A DNA stretch of 64,000 nt from Caulobacteraceae bacterium (GCA_019748095.1 JAIEQA010000019.1:26755-90754), one strand, 5' to 3'. Positions 28,000-38,332 are shown, counted from the stretch's first letter. Program-made: numbers and translations. The notes: generated by a model from the letters alone, not told the origin.

Positions 28000-30900
28000 A
28001 TGCGTAGACTGCTTGCGACTGCGGTGGCGCTTGCCCCTCTCATGGCTGTCACCGGAGCGCACGCCGAAGTCGTGATCTCCAATGCCCGCACGACACCCAT
28101 CGTGACCTCCACGGCGACCGGCACGGCGCGGGATGACATTCGCCTGGCCAGCGGCGGATCCATCGCCGTGAACACGGGAGCCGCCGTCACGGTCGACAGC
28201 AACAACAGTATCGACCTGGACAGTGGATCCACGATCGGCCTGTCGAACTCGGCGAACGGCTCCACGGGCATTCTGGTGGGGCCCGGCGCGGCGACAGGCA
28301 ACATCACGATCGGCGGACAGATCACCGTCACCGACAGCATAGACACCTACCCCGATACCGATAACGACGGTGACCTCGACGGCCCCTTTGCCGTCGGCAG
28401 CGACCGCTTCGGCCTGCGCCTGACCGGTGGCACGCCCCTGACCGGCAATATCCTCGTCGAGAGCACCGGCGTGATTCTCGCCGAGGGGGCCAATTCCCGC
28501 GCGATCTCGATCGAGCGCGCCCTGACAGGCAACGTCACCACCTTCGGCACACTGCGCGCCATCGGCGACAACGCCGTGGCCTTTGCCACCACCGGCAATG
28601 TCTCGGGTTCGGTGAACCTGGGGGGGCCGATCACGGCCCAGGGCCTGAACGCCGGAGCGGTCGATATCCAGGGCGACATCGGCGGCCGTCTGACGCTCCA
28701 GGGCGAGATCGCCTCGACCGGATATCGCTACACGTCCCGTCCCACCGATGCAGCGATCGCCAGACTGGACGCGGACGACCTGCTCCAGGGACGGTCCGCC
28801 GTGGTCGTGGCGGGCAATGTCGGCGGGGGCGTGGTTCTCGACATCCGGCCGGCGGACAACAGCGCCACATCGACAGACGAGGATAATGACGGCATCCCGG
28901 ACGCCAGCGAGGGGAATCTGGCAATCAATGCCTACGGTTCGGCACCGGCCCTCACGGTCGGATCGGCCACCCGTGGCATTGCGCTCGGTCTCGCCGGCAC
29001 AGGCACCAACGCCTACGGCCTGATCAACCGCGGGTCGATCACGGCAGACGGCGTCTTTGATTCCGTCAATGCGACGGCCGTCCAGCTGGGGGTCGGCGGC
29101 GGGCAGACGGTGAGCATCGCCGGCGGGGTCCGCAACGAAGGCTCCATCACAGCCCTCGGCCGCAATGGCGGTGCGACAGTGGTCTCCATCGGAGCAGGAG
29201 TCGCGACGCCCCGGTTTGACAACACGGGGACCATCACTGCGGGGGTGTCCAGCACCAATGCCAGCTCCCAGGCGACCGCCATCACCATTGCGGCGGGCGC
29301 CAGCCTGCCGACCCTGTTCAACAACGGGTCGATCCTCGCGACCGCAGGGGGGGCCGCCACAAACACGACCGCCATCCGCGATCTGTCGGGGACCCTGACC
29401 TCCATCCAGAATGCCGGGTCCATCCAGTCGATTCTCGTGCGCGACGAGACCACGGGTCAGGTCGTCGCCGGGGCCACGGCCGTGGCGGTGGATGTCGCGG
29501 CCAACACGACCGGCGTGGCCTTCCGCCAGTACGGGGAAACCAGCACGCCAACCACGACGGATCCGGACACTGACGGCGACGGCGTCACCGACTCCAACGA
29601 GCCTGTCACGATCGGAGATCTGCGGTTCGGCTCGGGAGCCGACACCTTGAACCTCGAGAACGGCACCCTGACGGGGGCCGTGTCGTTCGGGGCAGGCGCT
29701 GACCGACTGACCATCTCGGGCGGCGGCGTCCTGCGCGGGGCCATCACCGACAGTGACGGGCAGCTGGCGATCGACATCACCAACGGCACACTCGATGCGC
29801 GACAGGCCAGTGCAACGACCGTCACCAGCCTGAACATCGGGGCGGCCGGTGACCTGATCGTGACCCTCGATCCGGCCGCGGGTACCAACTCGGGCTTCCG
29901 GGTCAATGGCACGGCCACGCTCGCGACGGGCGCAGGCCTGGGGGTACGCTTCAACTCCCTGATCGACACACCCCGCCGGTTCACGGTCATTGACGCCAAC
30001 GCCCTGACGATCGGCACGATCGATCAGACAGCGGTCCAGGCCAATTCACCCTATCTCTTCGTCGTGAACGCCGGCTCCGACGTGGCGGCAGGGGATGTCT
30101 ATATCGACGCGCGGCGTCGGACAGCGGCTGAAGCCAGCCTGAACGGTGTAGAGACCCAGGCGTTCGACGCGATCTATTCCTCGCTTGGCAACAGCACCGT
30201 GCTGCGCGACGTCTTCCTTGCCGAGACCGGCCGGGACGGCTTCATCAACCTGTACGAACAGATGCTGCCGGACCACTCCGGCGGGGCGCTGATGTCGCTG
30301 GCGTCGGGCGTCGATGCCGTGACCCGGGCCCTGACCGGACGCAACGCCTCGGTCGCGCCCGGCGAGACCAGCGCCTGGCTGCAGGAGATCAATTTCTACG
30401 CCGACAAGGACAAGACCGACAGCTACGGCTTCCGGTCCGAAGGGTTCGGGGTGGCCGGGGGCGTCGAGCGCGGCACCGATCTGGGTGCCCTGGGTTTGTC
30501 GATCGCCTTCACCTCGTCCGACGTAGAAGACCCCGAGGCCGAAGCCGAGGAAATCCTCTCGGCCAACCTGGTGGAGCTGGGCCTCTACTGGCGGGCCCAG
30601 GGCCAGGCCTGGACCACCTGGGCCCGTGCGGCCGGCGGCTATGCCACATTCGAGGCCACACGCACCCTGGTGAGCGAGGAGATCAACCTCAGCAACCAGT
30701 CGAGCTGGAACGGCTTTACCCTCGCCCTGGCCGGCGGGGCCTCCTACGAACGCAATTTCGGCAAGCTGAACATCCGGCCCGAAGCCTATGTCGAGTATTT
30801 CTCGCTGAGCGAGGACGGTCGCGTCGAGGAAGGCGCGACCCCCGGCTTCAATCTGGAAATCGAGGATCGTGACGGCCACATGCTGGCTGGCGTCGCGGCC

Positions 30901-31188
30901 GTGAACATCGGTTACGGCTTCGGCCAGAACGGCTGGATCCGCCCCGAGGTCCGGCTGGGCTGGCGTCAGAACATCTCGGTCGACGCCGGCGACACGGTTG
31001 CCCGCTTCCGGTCGGGCGGGAACGCCTTCACCCTGTCGCCCGACGCTATCGAGGGCGGCGGGCCGATCGCGGGCTTCAACCTGAGTGTGGGCAACGACCT
31101 CGGCCGACTGTCGGTGACCGCCGATGCCGAGATGATCGAGGACTATGTGCGCTACACCCTGCTGCTGCGGGCCAGCTTCCGGTTTTAG
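28000..31188 (+). CDS. Large autotransporter (type V secretion) with Asp-rich calcium-type repeats
   Basis: This protein of about 1062 residues has signal peptide MRRLLATAVALAPLMAVTGAHA, then a long passenger rich in Gly, Thr, Asn and Ser with repeated beta-strand character (NRGSITADG, NEGSITALG, NTGTITAG, NNGSILATA), typical of a beta-helix. Three Asp-rich stretches resemble thrombospondin type 3 calcium repeats: DTDNDGDLDG, DEDNDGIPDASEG and DPDTDGDGVTDSNE. From about residue 790 a C-terminal beta-barrel ends in LLRASFRF with terminal Phe. The ATG at 28000 gives the cleanest signal peptide; a GTG at 27988 is the ORF-track start. The passenger's role (adhesion, surface layer) is unknown. Confidence 0.88.
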   Translation: MRRLLATAVALAPLMAVTGAHAEVVISNARTTPIVTSTATGTARDDIRLASGGSIAVNTGAAVTVDSNNSIDLDSGSTIGLSNSANGSTGILVGPGAATGNITIGGQITVTDSIDTYPDTDNDGDLDGPFAVGSDRFGLRLTGGTPLTGNILVESTGVILAEGANSRAISIERALTGNVTTFGTLRAIGDNAVAFATTGNVSGSVNLGGPITAQGLNAGAVDIQGDIGGRLTLQGEIASTGYRYTSRPTDAAIARLDADDLLQGRSAVVVAGNVGGGVVLDIRPADNSATSTDEDNDGIPDASEGNLAINAYGSAPALTVGSATRGIALGLAGTGTNAYGLINRGSITADGVFDSVNATAVQLGVGGGQTVSIAGGVRNEGSITALGRNGGATVVSIGAGVATPRFDNTGTITAGVSSTNASSQATAITIAAGASLPTLFNNGSILATAGGAATNTTAIRDLSGTLTSIQNAGSIQSILVRDETTGQVVAGATAVAVDVAANTTGVAFRQYGETSTPTTTDPDTDGDGVTDSNEPVTIGDLRFGSGADTLNLENGTLTGAVSFGAGADRLTISGGGVLRGAITDSDGQLAIDITNGTLDARQASATTVTSLNIGAAGDLIVTLDPAAGTNSGFRVNGTATLATGAGLGVRFNSLIDTPRRFTVIDANALTIGTIDQTAVQANSPYLFVVNAGSDVAAGDVYIDARRRTAAEASLNGVETQAFDAIYSSLGNSTVLRDVFLAETGRDGFINLYEQMLPDHSGGALMSLASGVDAVTRALTGRNASVAPGETSAWLQEINFYADKDKTDSYGFRSEGFGVAGGVERGTDLGALGLSIAFTSSDVEDPEAEAEEILSANLVELGLYWRAQGQAWTTWARAAGGYATFEATRTLVSEEINLSNQSSWNGFTLALAGGASYERNFGKLNIRPEAYVEYFSLSEDGRVEEGATPGFNLEIEDRDGHMLAGVAAVNIGYGFGQNGWIRPEVRLGWRQNISVDAGDTVARFRSGGNAFTLSPDAIEGGGPIAGFNLSVGNDLGRLSVTADAEMIEDYVRYTLLLRASFRF

Positions 31189-31240
31189 CGACCCTGATCA
31201 GGTTGGTGATTCCGCCTGGTCAGTTTGACGATGCCAAAAC

Positions 31241-31273
31241 AAAGGCCGCCGGAGCGATCCGGCGGCCTTTTCG
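31241..31273. terminator. Bidirectional intrinsic terminator
   Basis: A perfect 13-bp stem AAAGGCCGCCGGA / TCCGGCGGCCTTT with loop GCGA is followed by TTTTC on the plus strand and by TTTGTTTT on the minus strand. It should end both the autotransporter transcript and the tRNA-Val transcript. Confidence 0.9.
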
Positions 31274-31280
31274 ATGGGTG

Positions 31281-31357
31281 TGGTAGGCGGCGACGGGTTC
31301 GAACCGCCGACCCTCTCGGTGTAAACGAGATGCTCTGACCAGCTGAGCTAGCCGCCC
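31281..31357 (-). tRNA. tRNA-Val (TAC)
   Basis: This is a 77-nt cloverleaf on the minus strand: acceptor GGGCGGC, D-arm AGCTCAGCTGGTCAGAGC, anticodon stem TCTCG/CGAGA with loop TTTACAC (anticodon TAC), T-loop GGTTCGAACCC and encoded CCA. The first acceptor pair is G-U. A bidirectional terminator follows it. Confidence 0.97.
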
Positions 31358-31405
31358 ATCCAGAGCCTGTGTTTGCCCGCTGCTGCGGCCCTGATCAACC
31401 CGTCC

Positions 31406-31434
31406 CCTCCCCGTTCGCGTCGCAAACGGGGAGG
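31406..31434 (-). terminator. Hairpin after lon
   Basis: Arms CCTCCCCGTT and AACGGGGAGG enclose a 9-base loop, 12 bp beyond the lon stop on the minus strand. There is no clear U-tract, so termination is likely but not certain. Confidence 0.55.
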
Positions 31435-31445
31435 AACGTCGAGGG

Positions 31446-33848
31446 TCAGTGGCTGACGACCGTCGTCCCGGCAATCGGCGGGACAGGCGAAGGGGCCGGA
31501 TTCAGCGGTTCAGCCACCTCGTCCCATTCCACCGGCGTCAGCGACCCGGTCAGGGCCCATTTCAGCGCCTCGTCGGCCGTGGAGATGGGCACGATCTCCA
31601 GGGCCCCCTTCACATTGTCCGGCACGTCGGCGAGATCCTTCTCGTTCTCCTGCGGGATCAGCACCGTCTTGACCCCGGCCCGCAGCGCCGCGAGCAGCTT
31701 CTCTTTCAGCCCCCCGATGGCCGTGACCCGGCCCCGCAGGGTGATCTCGCCGGTCATGGCGATATCCTTGCGGATCGGCACCCCGGTCAGGACCGAGACC
31801 ATGGCCACGGTCATGGCGACACCGGCGGACGGACCGTCCTTGGGCGTGGCCCCGTCCGGCACATGCACGTGGATGTCGGTCTTCTCGAACACCGGTGGCT
31901 TGACCCCGAAGGCGAGGGAGCGGGCCCGGACATAGGAGGCGGCGGCCGAGATGGACTCCTTCATCACGTCCTTCAGGTTGCCGGTCACGGTCATGCGACC
32001 GCGGCCCGGCATCCGGATCGCCTCGATGGTCAGGATGTCGCCCCCGAACTGGGTCCAGGCCAGACCGGTGACGATCCCGACCTGATCCTCTTCATCCGTC
32101 TCGCCATAGCGGTACTTCTTCACACCCGCATAGGTCGCCAGCTTCTCCGCATCGACCGTGATCGACAGGGTCTTTTCCTTGGCCATCTCGCGGACGGCCT
32201 TGCGGGCCAGTCCGCCCAGGGCGCGCTCCAGCGAACGCACACCGGCCTCGCGGGTGTAGTAGCGGATCAGATCACGGATGGTGTCGTCCGGCACCGAGAA
32301 CTCGGCCGGCGTCAGGCCGTTGTCCGTCGTGACCTTGGGCAGGACGTGACGCTTGGCGATCTCGACCTTCTCGTCCTCGGTGTAGCCGGACACATGGATG
32401 ATCTCCATCCGGTCGCGCAGCGGCTGGGGCATGTCCAGGCTGTTGGCCGTGGTCACGAACATCACGTTCGACAGGTCATAGTCGACCTCCAGATAGTGAT
32501 CCCCGAACGCATTGTTCTGCGCCGGATCCAGCACCTCCAGCAGGGCGGACGACGGGTCTCCGCGCCAGTCGGCCCCCAGTTTGTCGATCTCGTCCAGCAG
32601 GATGAAGGCGTTCGTGGTCTTGGCCTTCTTCATCGACTGGATGATCTTGCCCGGCATGGAGCCGATATAGGTCCGCCGGTGCCCGCGGATCTCGGCCTCG
32701 TCCCGCACGCCGCCCAGCGACATCCGGACGTATTCGCGTCCAGTCGCCTTGGCGATCGACTTGGCCAGCGAGGTCTTGCCGACGCCGGGAGGCCCGACGA
32801 GGCACAGGATCGGGCCTTTCAGCGAATTGGTCCGCGCCTGGACCGCCAGATATTCGATGATCCGTTCCTTGACCTTCTCCAGCCCGTAGTGGTCCTCCTC
32901 GAGGATCGCTTCGGCCTTGTTCAGATCGATCGGCTTCTGCTTGGCCTTGCCCCACGGTATCGACAGCAGCCAGTCGAGATAGTTCCGCACCACCGTCGAC
33001 TCGGCCGACATCGGGCTCATATTGCGCAGCTTCTTGACCTCGGCGTCGGCCTTGGCCCTGGCTTCCTTGGAAAGGCGCGTCTTGCGGATGCGCTTTTCCA
33101 GCTCCATCACCTCGTCGCGGGCATCGTCGGTCTCGCCCAGCTCGCGCTGGATCGCCTTCATCTGCTCGTTCAGATAATATTCGCGCTGGGTCTTCTCCAT
33201 CTGGCGCTTCACGCGCGAGCGGATCTTCTTCTCGACCTGAAGCACGCTGATCTCGCCCTCCATCAGGGCGTAGACCTTCTCCAGCCGCTGCGGCACGACG
33301 ATGGTTTCCAGCAGGGCCTGCTTGTCGGCGATCTTGACCGACAGATGGGCCGCGACGCTGTCCGCCAGCTTGGACGCATCGGTGATCTGGGGGATGGAAC
33401 TGAGGGCCTCGGGCGGCACCTTCTTGTTCAGCTTCACATAGTTTTCGAACTGCTCGACGACCGCGCGCAGCAGGGCCTCGGCTTGGGACGGATCGCCCGC
33501 ATCGTCCTCAATCTCGACGGCCTCCGCCTCGAAATACTCCTCGCGGTCCGTGAACCGGGTCAGGTGGGCGCGCCCCTTGCCCTCGACCAGAACCTTCACG
33601 GTCCCGTCCGGCAGCTTCAGCAGCTGCAGTACGGTCGCCAGCACACCGATCGGATAGATGGCGTCCGGCGACGGGTCGTCGTCGACACTGTTCTTCTGGG
33701 TGGCCAGCAGGATCTGCTTTTCGCCCTTCATGATCTCGTCCAGCGCCCGCACGGACTTCTCGCGTCCCACGAACAGCGGCACGACCATGTGCGGAAAGAC
33801 GACAATGTCCCGCAGCGGCAGGACGGGCAGGATTTTACTCTCGGACAT
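31446..33848 (-). CDS. lon: ATP-dependent protease Lon
   Basis: This 800-residue cytoplasmic protease degrades misfolded and regulatory proteins. In Caulobacter, Lon substrates include CcrM and DnaA. The domains are an N-terminal substrate domain ([23 protein letters not shown]), a coiled middle region, an AAA+ module with Walker [14 protein letters not shown] and Walker [12 protein letters not shown], and a C-terminal Ser-Lys protease with DGPSAGVAM (Ser) and the Lys in [20 protein letters not shown]. Start chosen: the ATG at 33848 ([12 protein letters not shown]) with AGGAG ahead; the ORF-track start at 34055 is an artefact. A sigma-32-like promoter lies upstream. Confidence 0.97.
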   Translation of the reverse strand: MSESKILPVLPLRDIVVFPHMVVPLFVGREKSVRALDEIMKGEKQILLATQKNSVDDDPSPDAIYPIGVLATVLQLLKLPDGTVKVLVEGKGRAHLTRFTDREEYFEAEAVEIEDDAGDPSQAEALLRAVVEQFENYVKLNKKVPPEALSSIPQITDASKLADSVAAHLSVKIADKQALLETIVVPQRLEKVYALMEGEISVLQVEKKIRSRVKRQMEKTQREYYLNEQMKAIQRELGETDDARDEVMELEKRIRKTRLSKEARAKADAEVKKLRNMSPMSAESTVVRNYLDWLLSIPWGKAKQKPIDLNKAEAILEEDHYGLEKVKERIIEYLAVQARTNSLKGPILCLVGPPGVGKTSLAKSIAKATGREYVRMSLGGVRDEAEIRGHRRTYIGSMPGKIIQSMKKAKTTNAFILLDEIDKLGADWRGDPSSALLEVLDPAQNNAFGDHYLEVDYDLSNVMFVTTANSLDMPQPLRDRMEIIHVSGYTEDEKVEIAKRHVLPKVTTDNGLTPAEFSVPDDTIRDLIRYYTREAGVRSLERALGGLARKAVREMAKEKTLSITVDAEKLATYAGVKKYRYGETDEEDQVGIVTGLAWTQFGGDILTIEAIRMPGRGRMTVTGNLKDVMKESISAAASYVRARSLAFGVKPPVFEKTDIHVHVPDGATPKDGPSAGVAMTVAMVSVLTGVPIRKDIAMTGEITLRGRVTAIGGLKEKLLAALRAGVKTVLIPQENEKDLADVPDNVKGALEIVPISTADEALKWALTGSLTPVEWDEVAEPLNPAPSPVPPIAGTTVVSH

Positions 33849-33954
33849 GATGCACTCCTGGGCCATTGACGATCTCCGGCCCGCCGCCCCCGACGCCCCG
33901 CGATATGCAGCAACACCTGGACGCAGCCCGTCGATTCCGACGGCGTTCAGGTGA

Positions 33955-33984
33955 GTATGTGGCCCCTTCGCCCCGGGGTTCAAG
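33955..33984 (-). promoter_or_regulatory. Sigma-32-like heat-shock promoter of lon
   Basis: On the minus strand CTTGAA is followed after 16 bases by CCACATAC. This matches the heat-shock pattern CTTGAA-N13-17-CCCCATNT at all six -35 positions and at most -10 positions. It is about 107 bp upstream of the lon start. Heat induction of lon through sigma-32 is well known in other proteobacteria. Confidence 0.65.
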
Positions 33985-34054
33985 CGGAACGGCATTTCCG
34001 TCCACGGAACACCCCGCCGGGTGTGACTTCGAGGCCAGACTGCCTGACACGACA

Positions 34055-34084
34055 CAGCCCCGGAGCCTTTCGACCCCGGGGCTG
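34055..34084 (-). terminator. Hairpin after clpX
   Basis: Arms CAGCCCCGG and CCGGGGCTG enclose a 12-base loop, about 36 bp beyond the clpX stop and ahead of the lon promoter. There is no U-tract. It probably separates the clpX and lon transcription units. Confidence 0.5.
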
Positions 34085-34119
34085 AACGGTCTCACCCGCC
34101 GGGGCAGGTGGCGAAAGTG

Positions 34120-35382
34120 TCAGGCCGCGCCGTCGGCCTTCTTCTTCTCGGCATAGATCAGCAGCGGCTGGGCGTTGCCCTCGATGACTTCCGCATTGAC
34201 CACAACCTCCTCGACACCGTCGAAGGTCGGCAGTTCGAACATGGTCTCCAGCAGGATGCCCTCGAGGATCGAGCGCAGGCCGCGCGCGCCGGTCTTGCGG
34301 GTAATGGCCTTCTTGGCCACGGCGATCAGGGCGTCGTCGGTGAACGTCAGACCGACGTTCTCCATCTCGAACAGGCGCTTGTACTGTTTGACCAGGGCGT
34401 TCTTGGGCTCGGTCAGGATGGTGACCAGGGCGGTCTCGTCCAGATCTTCCAGCGTTGCCAGAACAGGCAGTCGGCCGATGAACTCGGGGATCAGGCCGAA
34501 CCGCATCAGATCGTCAGGCTCGACACCCTTCAGGATATCGCCGGTCCGACGCTCGTCCACGTCCTTGACCTTGGCTCCGAAGCCGATCGAGGCCCCGGCT
34601 CCGCGCGCGGAGATCACCTTCTCCAGACCGGCGAAGGCCCCCCCCACGATGAACAGGATGTTGGCCGTGTCGACCTGCAGGAACTCCTGCTGCGGATGTT
34701 TGCGACCGCCTTGCGGGGGCACGGAGGCGACGGTGCCTTCCATGATCTTCAGCAGGGCCTGTTGCACGCCCTCGCCCGACACGTCGCGGGTGATCGAGGG
34801 GTTGTCGGACTTGCGGCTGATCTTGTCGATTTCATCGATGTAGACGATGCCGCGCTGGGCCCGCTCGACGTTGTAGTCGGACGCCTGGAGCAGCTTCAGG
34901 ATGATGTTCTCGACGTCCTCACCGACATAGCCCGCCTCGGTCAGGGTCGTGGCGTCGGCCATGGTGAAGGGCACATCAATGATGCGCGCCAGCGTCTGGG
35001 CCAGCAGCGTCTTGCCCGAGCCGGTCGGCCCGATCAGCATGATGTTGGACTTGGCCAGCTCGACGTCGTTGTTCTTCGTCGCGTGGTTCAGGCGCTTGTA
35101 GTGGTTGTGCACTGCGACCGAGAGCACCTTCTTGGCGTGGCTCTGGCCGATCACGTAATCGTCGAGGACTTCGCGGATTTCCTTGGGTGTCGGAACCCCG
35201 TCCTTGGATTTGACGAAGCCGATCTTGTGCTCTTCGCGGATGATATCCATGCACAGTTCGACGCATTCATCACAGATGAACACCGTCGGTCCGGCGATGA
35301 GCTTGCGCACCTCGTGCTGGCTCTTGCCGCAGAAGCTGCAGTAGAGGGTGCTCTTGGCGTCGGTGCCGGCTGCTTTGGTCAT
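34120..35382 (-). CDS. clpX: ClpXP protease ATPase subunit ClpX
   Basis: This 420-residue AAA+ unfoldase delivers substrates to ClpP; in Caulobacter it removes CtrA and other cell-cycle regulators. The N-terminal zinc domain has [30 protein letters not shown]. Further motifs are Walker [13 protein letters not shown], pore loop GYVGED, Walker [12 protein letters not shown] and the ClpP-docking loop IGFGAKV. The length is standard. It is transcribed away from cicA across a 183-bp gap. Confidence 0.97.
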   Translation of the reverse strand: MTKAAGTDAKSTLYCSFCGKSQHEVRKLIAGPTVFICDECVELCMDIIREEHKIGFVKSKDGVPTPKEIREVLDDYVIGQSHAKKVLSVAVHNHYKRLNHATKNNDVELAKSNIMLIGPTGSGKTLLAQTLARIIDVPFTMADATTLTEAGYVGEDVENIILKLLQASDYNVERAQRGIVYIDEIDKISRKSDNPSITRDVSGEGVQQALLKIMEGTVASVPPQGGRKHPQQEFLQVDTANILFIVGGAFAGLEKVISARGAGASIGFGAKVKDVDERRTGDILKGVEPDDLMRFGLIPEFIGRLPVLATLEDLDETALVTILTEPKNALVKQYKRLFEMENVGLTFTDDALIAVAKKAITRKTGARGLRSILEGILLETMFELPTFDGVEEVVVNAEVIEGNAQPLLIYAEKKKADGAA

Positions 35383-35565
35383 AGACCCTTCTCACTCTCG
35401 CGCCCCGGAGAGGGAACGCGCTTTCTCCGCATTGATTCCATCACTATGGACGCGAAGATATTCAAAAAATGACAATCCCCCATCCGAACGTCCGCCACAA
35501 CCCCGTCAAGGTAAAGGCGGGGCACACGGACGGGGACGAGGCGGACGGGATGGAGATCGGGACGG

Positions 35566-36222
35566 ATGGGTGACATGGGGGCCACACAGGCCATACGCCA
35601 GCCCGACGCTGCGGATCAGCCCGTCGTGGCCTTCGATTTCGACGGCACCCTGACGGTCCGCGACAGTTTTACCCAATTCCTGCGCTGGCGGGCCGGCCGA
35701 CGCGGCTGGGCCCTCGGCCTGGTCCGTATGGCCCCGGCCACGGCCGCCTATGCCCGCAACCGCGACCGGGGGGCCATCAAGGCGGCCTCGGTGGCGGTGT
35801 TCCTGAAAGGCGTTTCCCGCGCAGACCTGGAACGCGATGCCGCCGCCTTCGCCGATGATGTCTGGGACCGGTTCATCCGGCCGGATGCCCTCAGGATCTG
35901 GGAGGACTGGGGTCGCCGCGGGGCCCATCGCGTGATCGTGACGGCCTCCCCGTCCCTGACCGTCGCCCCGTTCGCCCGACGACTGGGGGCCGAAGCACTG
36001 CTGGGGACCGACCTGATGTTCGATCACCAGGACCGGGTCACGGGCGAATTCTCCAATCTGAACTGTCGGGCAGAAGAGAAGGTTCGACGCCTGCGCGAGG
36101 CCTATGGCCCCGACATCCGGCTGGCGGCTGCCTACGGTGACACCTCGGGCGACACCGAAATGCTGGCGATCGCCGACATTCAGGGCTTCCGCACCTTCAG
36201 GGACCGGCCGGACCGCCGCTAG
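35566..36222 (+). CDS. cicA: CicA-like HAD-family phosphatase
   Basis: This 218-residue HAD-IB hydrolase has motif I DFDGTLTVRD, motif II VTASPS, a Lys-containing segment RAEEKVRRL and motif IV YGDTSGDTEML, as in the SerB-like branch that dephosphorylates small molecules. In Caulobacter a protein of this family, CicA, lies between clpP and clpX and its dosage affects growth and cell shape. The same position here supports orthology. The start may be the ATG at 35566 or at 35575. Its TAG stop shares CTAG with the convergent gene. The substrate is unknown. Confidence 0.85.
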   Translation: MGDMGATQAIRQPDAADQPVVAFDFDGTLTVRDSFTQFLRWRAGRRGWALGLVRMAPATAAYARNRDRGAIKAASVAVFLKGVSRADLERDAAAFADDVWDRFIRPDALRIWEDWGRRGAHRVIVTASPSLTVAPFARRLGAEALLGTDLMFDHQDRVTGEFSNLNCRAEEKVRRLREAYGPDIRLAAAYGDTSGDTEMLAIADIQGFRTFRDRPDRR

Positions 36223-36539
36223 TTGCCGGCCGCGTCCACGTCGAAGACCACGACCTTGCCGCGCGAGGTCGGGTCCCAGCCCGCCGCGATCGCCGACGAC
36301 ACCGCATTGCGGATGCTTTCGACATTGATCCGCTGCCGCTCGAAATTGGGGATGCCGCTGGCCCGCATCACCATGGGGAACATGACGATGGCCTCGCGCT
36401 GGGCGTCCTTCAGTCGCAGGGCGATGCCAATCCCCTGCCACTCATTGCCCGTGGTCCGCTGCGGCTGACGCCGCACCTCCCACTCATAGTCCTCGCCGTC
36501 CACCTGGACGACGCCCTTGAGATCACGCGTGTGTTGCAT
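36219..36539 (-). CDS. Conserved-looking small protein, unknown function
   Basis: This 106-residue soluble protein begins MQHTRDLKGVVQVDGEDYEWEVRRQPQRT at the ATG at 36539 and shows an ordered alternating pattern (GIGIALRLKDAQREAIVMFPM) that suggests a small beta-rich fold. No catalytic motif is seen. It lies between clpP and cicA and is convergent with cicA, their stop codons sharing the bases CTAG at 36219-36222. Confidence 0.72.
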   Translation of the reverse strand: MQHTRDLKGVVQVDGEDYEWEVRRQPQRTTGNEWQGIGIALRLKDAQREAIVMFPMVMRASGIPNFERQRINVESIRNAVSSAIAAGWDPTSRGKVVVFDVDAAGN

Positions 36540-36561
36540 GAGCGCCTGATAGCACAAACAA

Positions 36562-36591
36562 AAAGGGCGCGCCGATCACGGCGCGCCCTTT
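36562..36591. terminator. Intrinsic terminator of clpP
   Basis: A perfect 13-bp stem AAAGGGCGCGCCG / CGGCGCGCCCTTT with loop ATCA is followed by TTTTTGTTTG when read on the minus strand. It lies 21 bp past the clpP stop and before the unknown gene. Confidence 0.88.
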
Positions 36592-36612
36592 CCGCAGGAT
36601 GATCAGGCGGGA

Positions 36613-37254
36613 TCAGACCGTCTTGACGCCGTCCGCATCGGCCTGTTCGCGCTTGTCGTAGACGTGATCCACGATGCCCCAGGCCTTGGCTTCCTCGGCG
36701 GTCATGAAGTGGTCGCGGTCCAGGGTGCGCTCGACCTCTTCGTAGGTCCGGCCGGTGTGGTGGACATAGATCTCGTTCAGGCGGCGCTTGGTGGCGATGA
36801 TGTCCTCGGCGTGACGCTCGATGTCCGAGGCCGTGCCGCGGAACCCGCCCGAGGGCTGGTGCACCATGACCCGCGCGTTCGGCAGGGCGATGCGCTGGCC
36901 CGCCTCCCCGGCCGTCAGGATCAGGGAGCCGGCCGAGGCCGCCATACCCATGACCACGGTCGAGACCGGGCTCTTGATGTATTGCATGGTGTCATAGATC
37001 GCGAGCGCCGAGGTCACCTGACCGCCGGGGCTGTTGATGTACATGCTGATTTCCTTCTTCGGATTTTCCGATTCCAGGAACAGCAGCTGGGCGCAGATCA
37101 GGCTGGCCATGCCGTCCTCGAACGGGCCGGTCAGGAAGATGATCCGCTCTCGCAGCAGGCGCGAGAAAATGTCGAACGCCCGCTCCCCCCGGCTGGACTG
37201 CTCCACCACCATGGGGACGAGGTTCGAGGAGATGTAGTCGATGGGATCGCGCAT
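36613..37254 (-). CDS. clpP: ATP-dependent Clp protease proteolytic subunit
   Basis: This is a 213-residue serine protease barrel subunit. With the start at 37254 ([34 protein letters not shown]) the catalytic triad falls at Ser107 (GMAASAGS), His132 (MVHQPSGG) and Asp181 (LDRDHFM). An ATG at 37311 ([12 protein letters not shown]) would add a short propeptide-like extension and cannot be excluded. It partners with ClpX encoded 1.2 kb further on. Confidence 0.96.
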   Translation of the reverse strand: MRDPIDYISSNLVPMVVEQSSRGERAFDIFSRLLRERIIFLTGPFEDGMASLICAQLLFLESENPKKEISMYINSPGGQVTSALAIYDTMQYIKSPVSTVVMGMAASAGSLILTAGEAGQRIALPNARVMVHQPSGGFRGTASDIERHAEDIIATKRRLNEIYVHHTGRTYEEVERTLDRDHFMTAEEAKAWGIVDHVYDKREQADADGVKTV

Positions 37255-37360
37255 GAGGTCTCGCTGATGGCCTGAGACACGACTCGAAAGGGTCGCGGGT
37301 TCCGTCCTCATATCGCGTCGCCGACGGGCCAGCGCAAGTTCCCCGCAGCGTGAACGAAAC

Positions 37361-38332
37361 TCAATCCGTTTCCGGTGTCTCCAGACGCTGGTCCGCCATG
37401 GCGGAGGCGACCGATCTCGCATTGCGGCGGCTGCCGATCTGGCTTTGATCGGCGGCGTACAACCCCTGAAGATAGGCGGTGTCCCAGTCGGTCAGAAACC
37501 GGTCCGTCGCCACGGTGGGATCGAACAGGTTCAGGATCGTGTTGAACCCGGCCGTCTCGGCTTCGGGGTCAATCTGGGCCAGGGCGACCATGGCGACATA
37601 GTCGGCGATCTGCTCGAAGGAGGCCATCTCCAGCGCGTCGATGTCCACCACAACGATCACCTGACGCAGGTCGTCGCGGATCTGGCTGTTCAGCCGGGAG
37701 GCGGCGAACACCGAGATCGTCGGTGCGTAGTCATAGACACTGTCGCATGCCCCCTTGCACTGGCCGGGAATGCGGACGGCCGGATCACCGGTTTCGGAAT
37801 CGACCGGCAGGCTGACATGCCACCACCGGATCAGCCGGTCGGAGCTCTGGAAGGCCTCCAGCGCCCGATCACTCAGATTGGCCCCGGAGACGTTGGTGTC
37901 GAACTCGCGAGGACGGGACTGGACCAGCGACCGGGCCATCGCCTGGCCGTCGTCCGTTCCGATGATGATCACATTGGGCGTGCAACCGGGATCGCCCGGG
38001 TTCAACCCGAGGTCCTCGGCCACCGTTGAGACCCGATCCACCAGATACTGCGCCGCGTCCGCCTGCAGGCTGAGGGCACCGACGCATACTCCGCGGTGCC
38101 AGCGCGCCAGGCCGCGATTGCGGACGGGGGCCGCGATCTCGCCGACGAAATCGCGGGTCGCATCGTCCAGGGAGCGCCGCTCGACCACGATGTCGGCCAG
38201 TGGCGTCGCGATGTCCTGATCGGGGTCGGAGGGCGGGGTCTGGGCCCCCGATGCACCTGCGGCCCCGAGACTCGCCAGAAGCGCGGCTCCAGCCACCGCC
38301 AGAACGCGCGTCCTTGATAAGACCCTGGCCAT
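37361..38332 (-). CDS. Exported protein of unknown function upstream of clpP
   Basis: This 323-residue protein carries a signal peptide ([30 protein letters not shown]). The mature part contains two Cys pairs ([44 protein letters not shown]) and the hydrophobic core strands VIIIGTDDG and [13 protein letters not shown]. The pattern recalls uncharacterised periplasmic proteins of Caulobacteraceae. No enzyme motif is recognised. Start chosen: the ATG at 38332; the ORF-track start at 38380 lacks a signal peptide at its end. Confidence 0.8.
   Translation of the reverse strand: MARVLSRTRVLAVAGAALLASLGAAGASGAQTPPSDPDQDIATPLADIVVERRSLDDATRDFVGEIAAPVRNRGLARWHRGVCVGALSLQADAAQYLVDRVSTVAEDLGLNPGDPGCTPNVIIIGTDDGQAMARSLVQSRPREFDTNVSGANLSDRALEAFQSSDRLIRWWHVSLPVDSETGDPAVRIPGQCKGACDSVYDYAPTISVFAASRLNSQIRDDLRQVIVVVDIDALEMASFEQIADYVAMVALAQIDPEAETAGFNTILNLFDPTVATDRFLTDWDTAYLQGLYAADQSQIGSRRNARSVASAMADQRLETPETD

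Noticed and set aside
31449-33869. 806-residue plus-strand ORF opposite lon
   Set aside because: Shadow of lon; the translation is rich in His, Arg and Leu without domain features.
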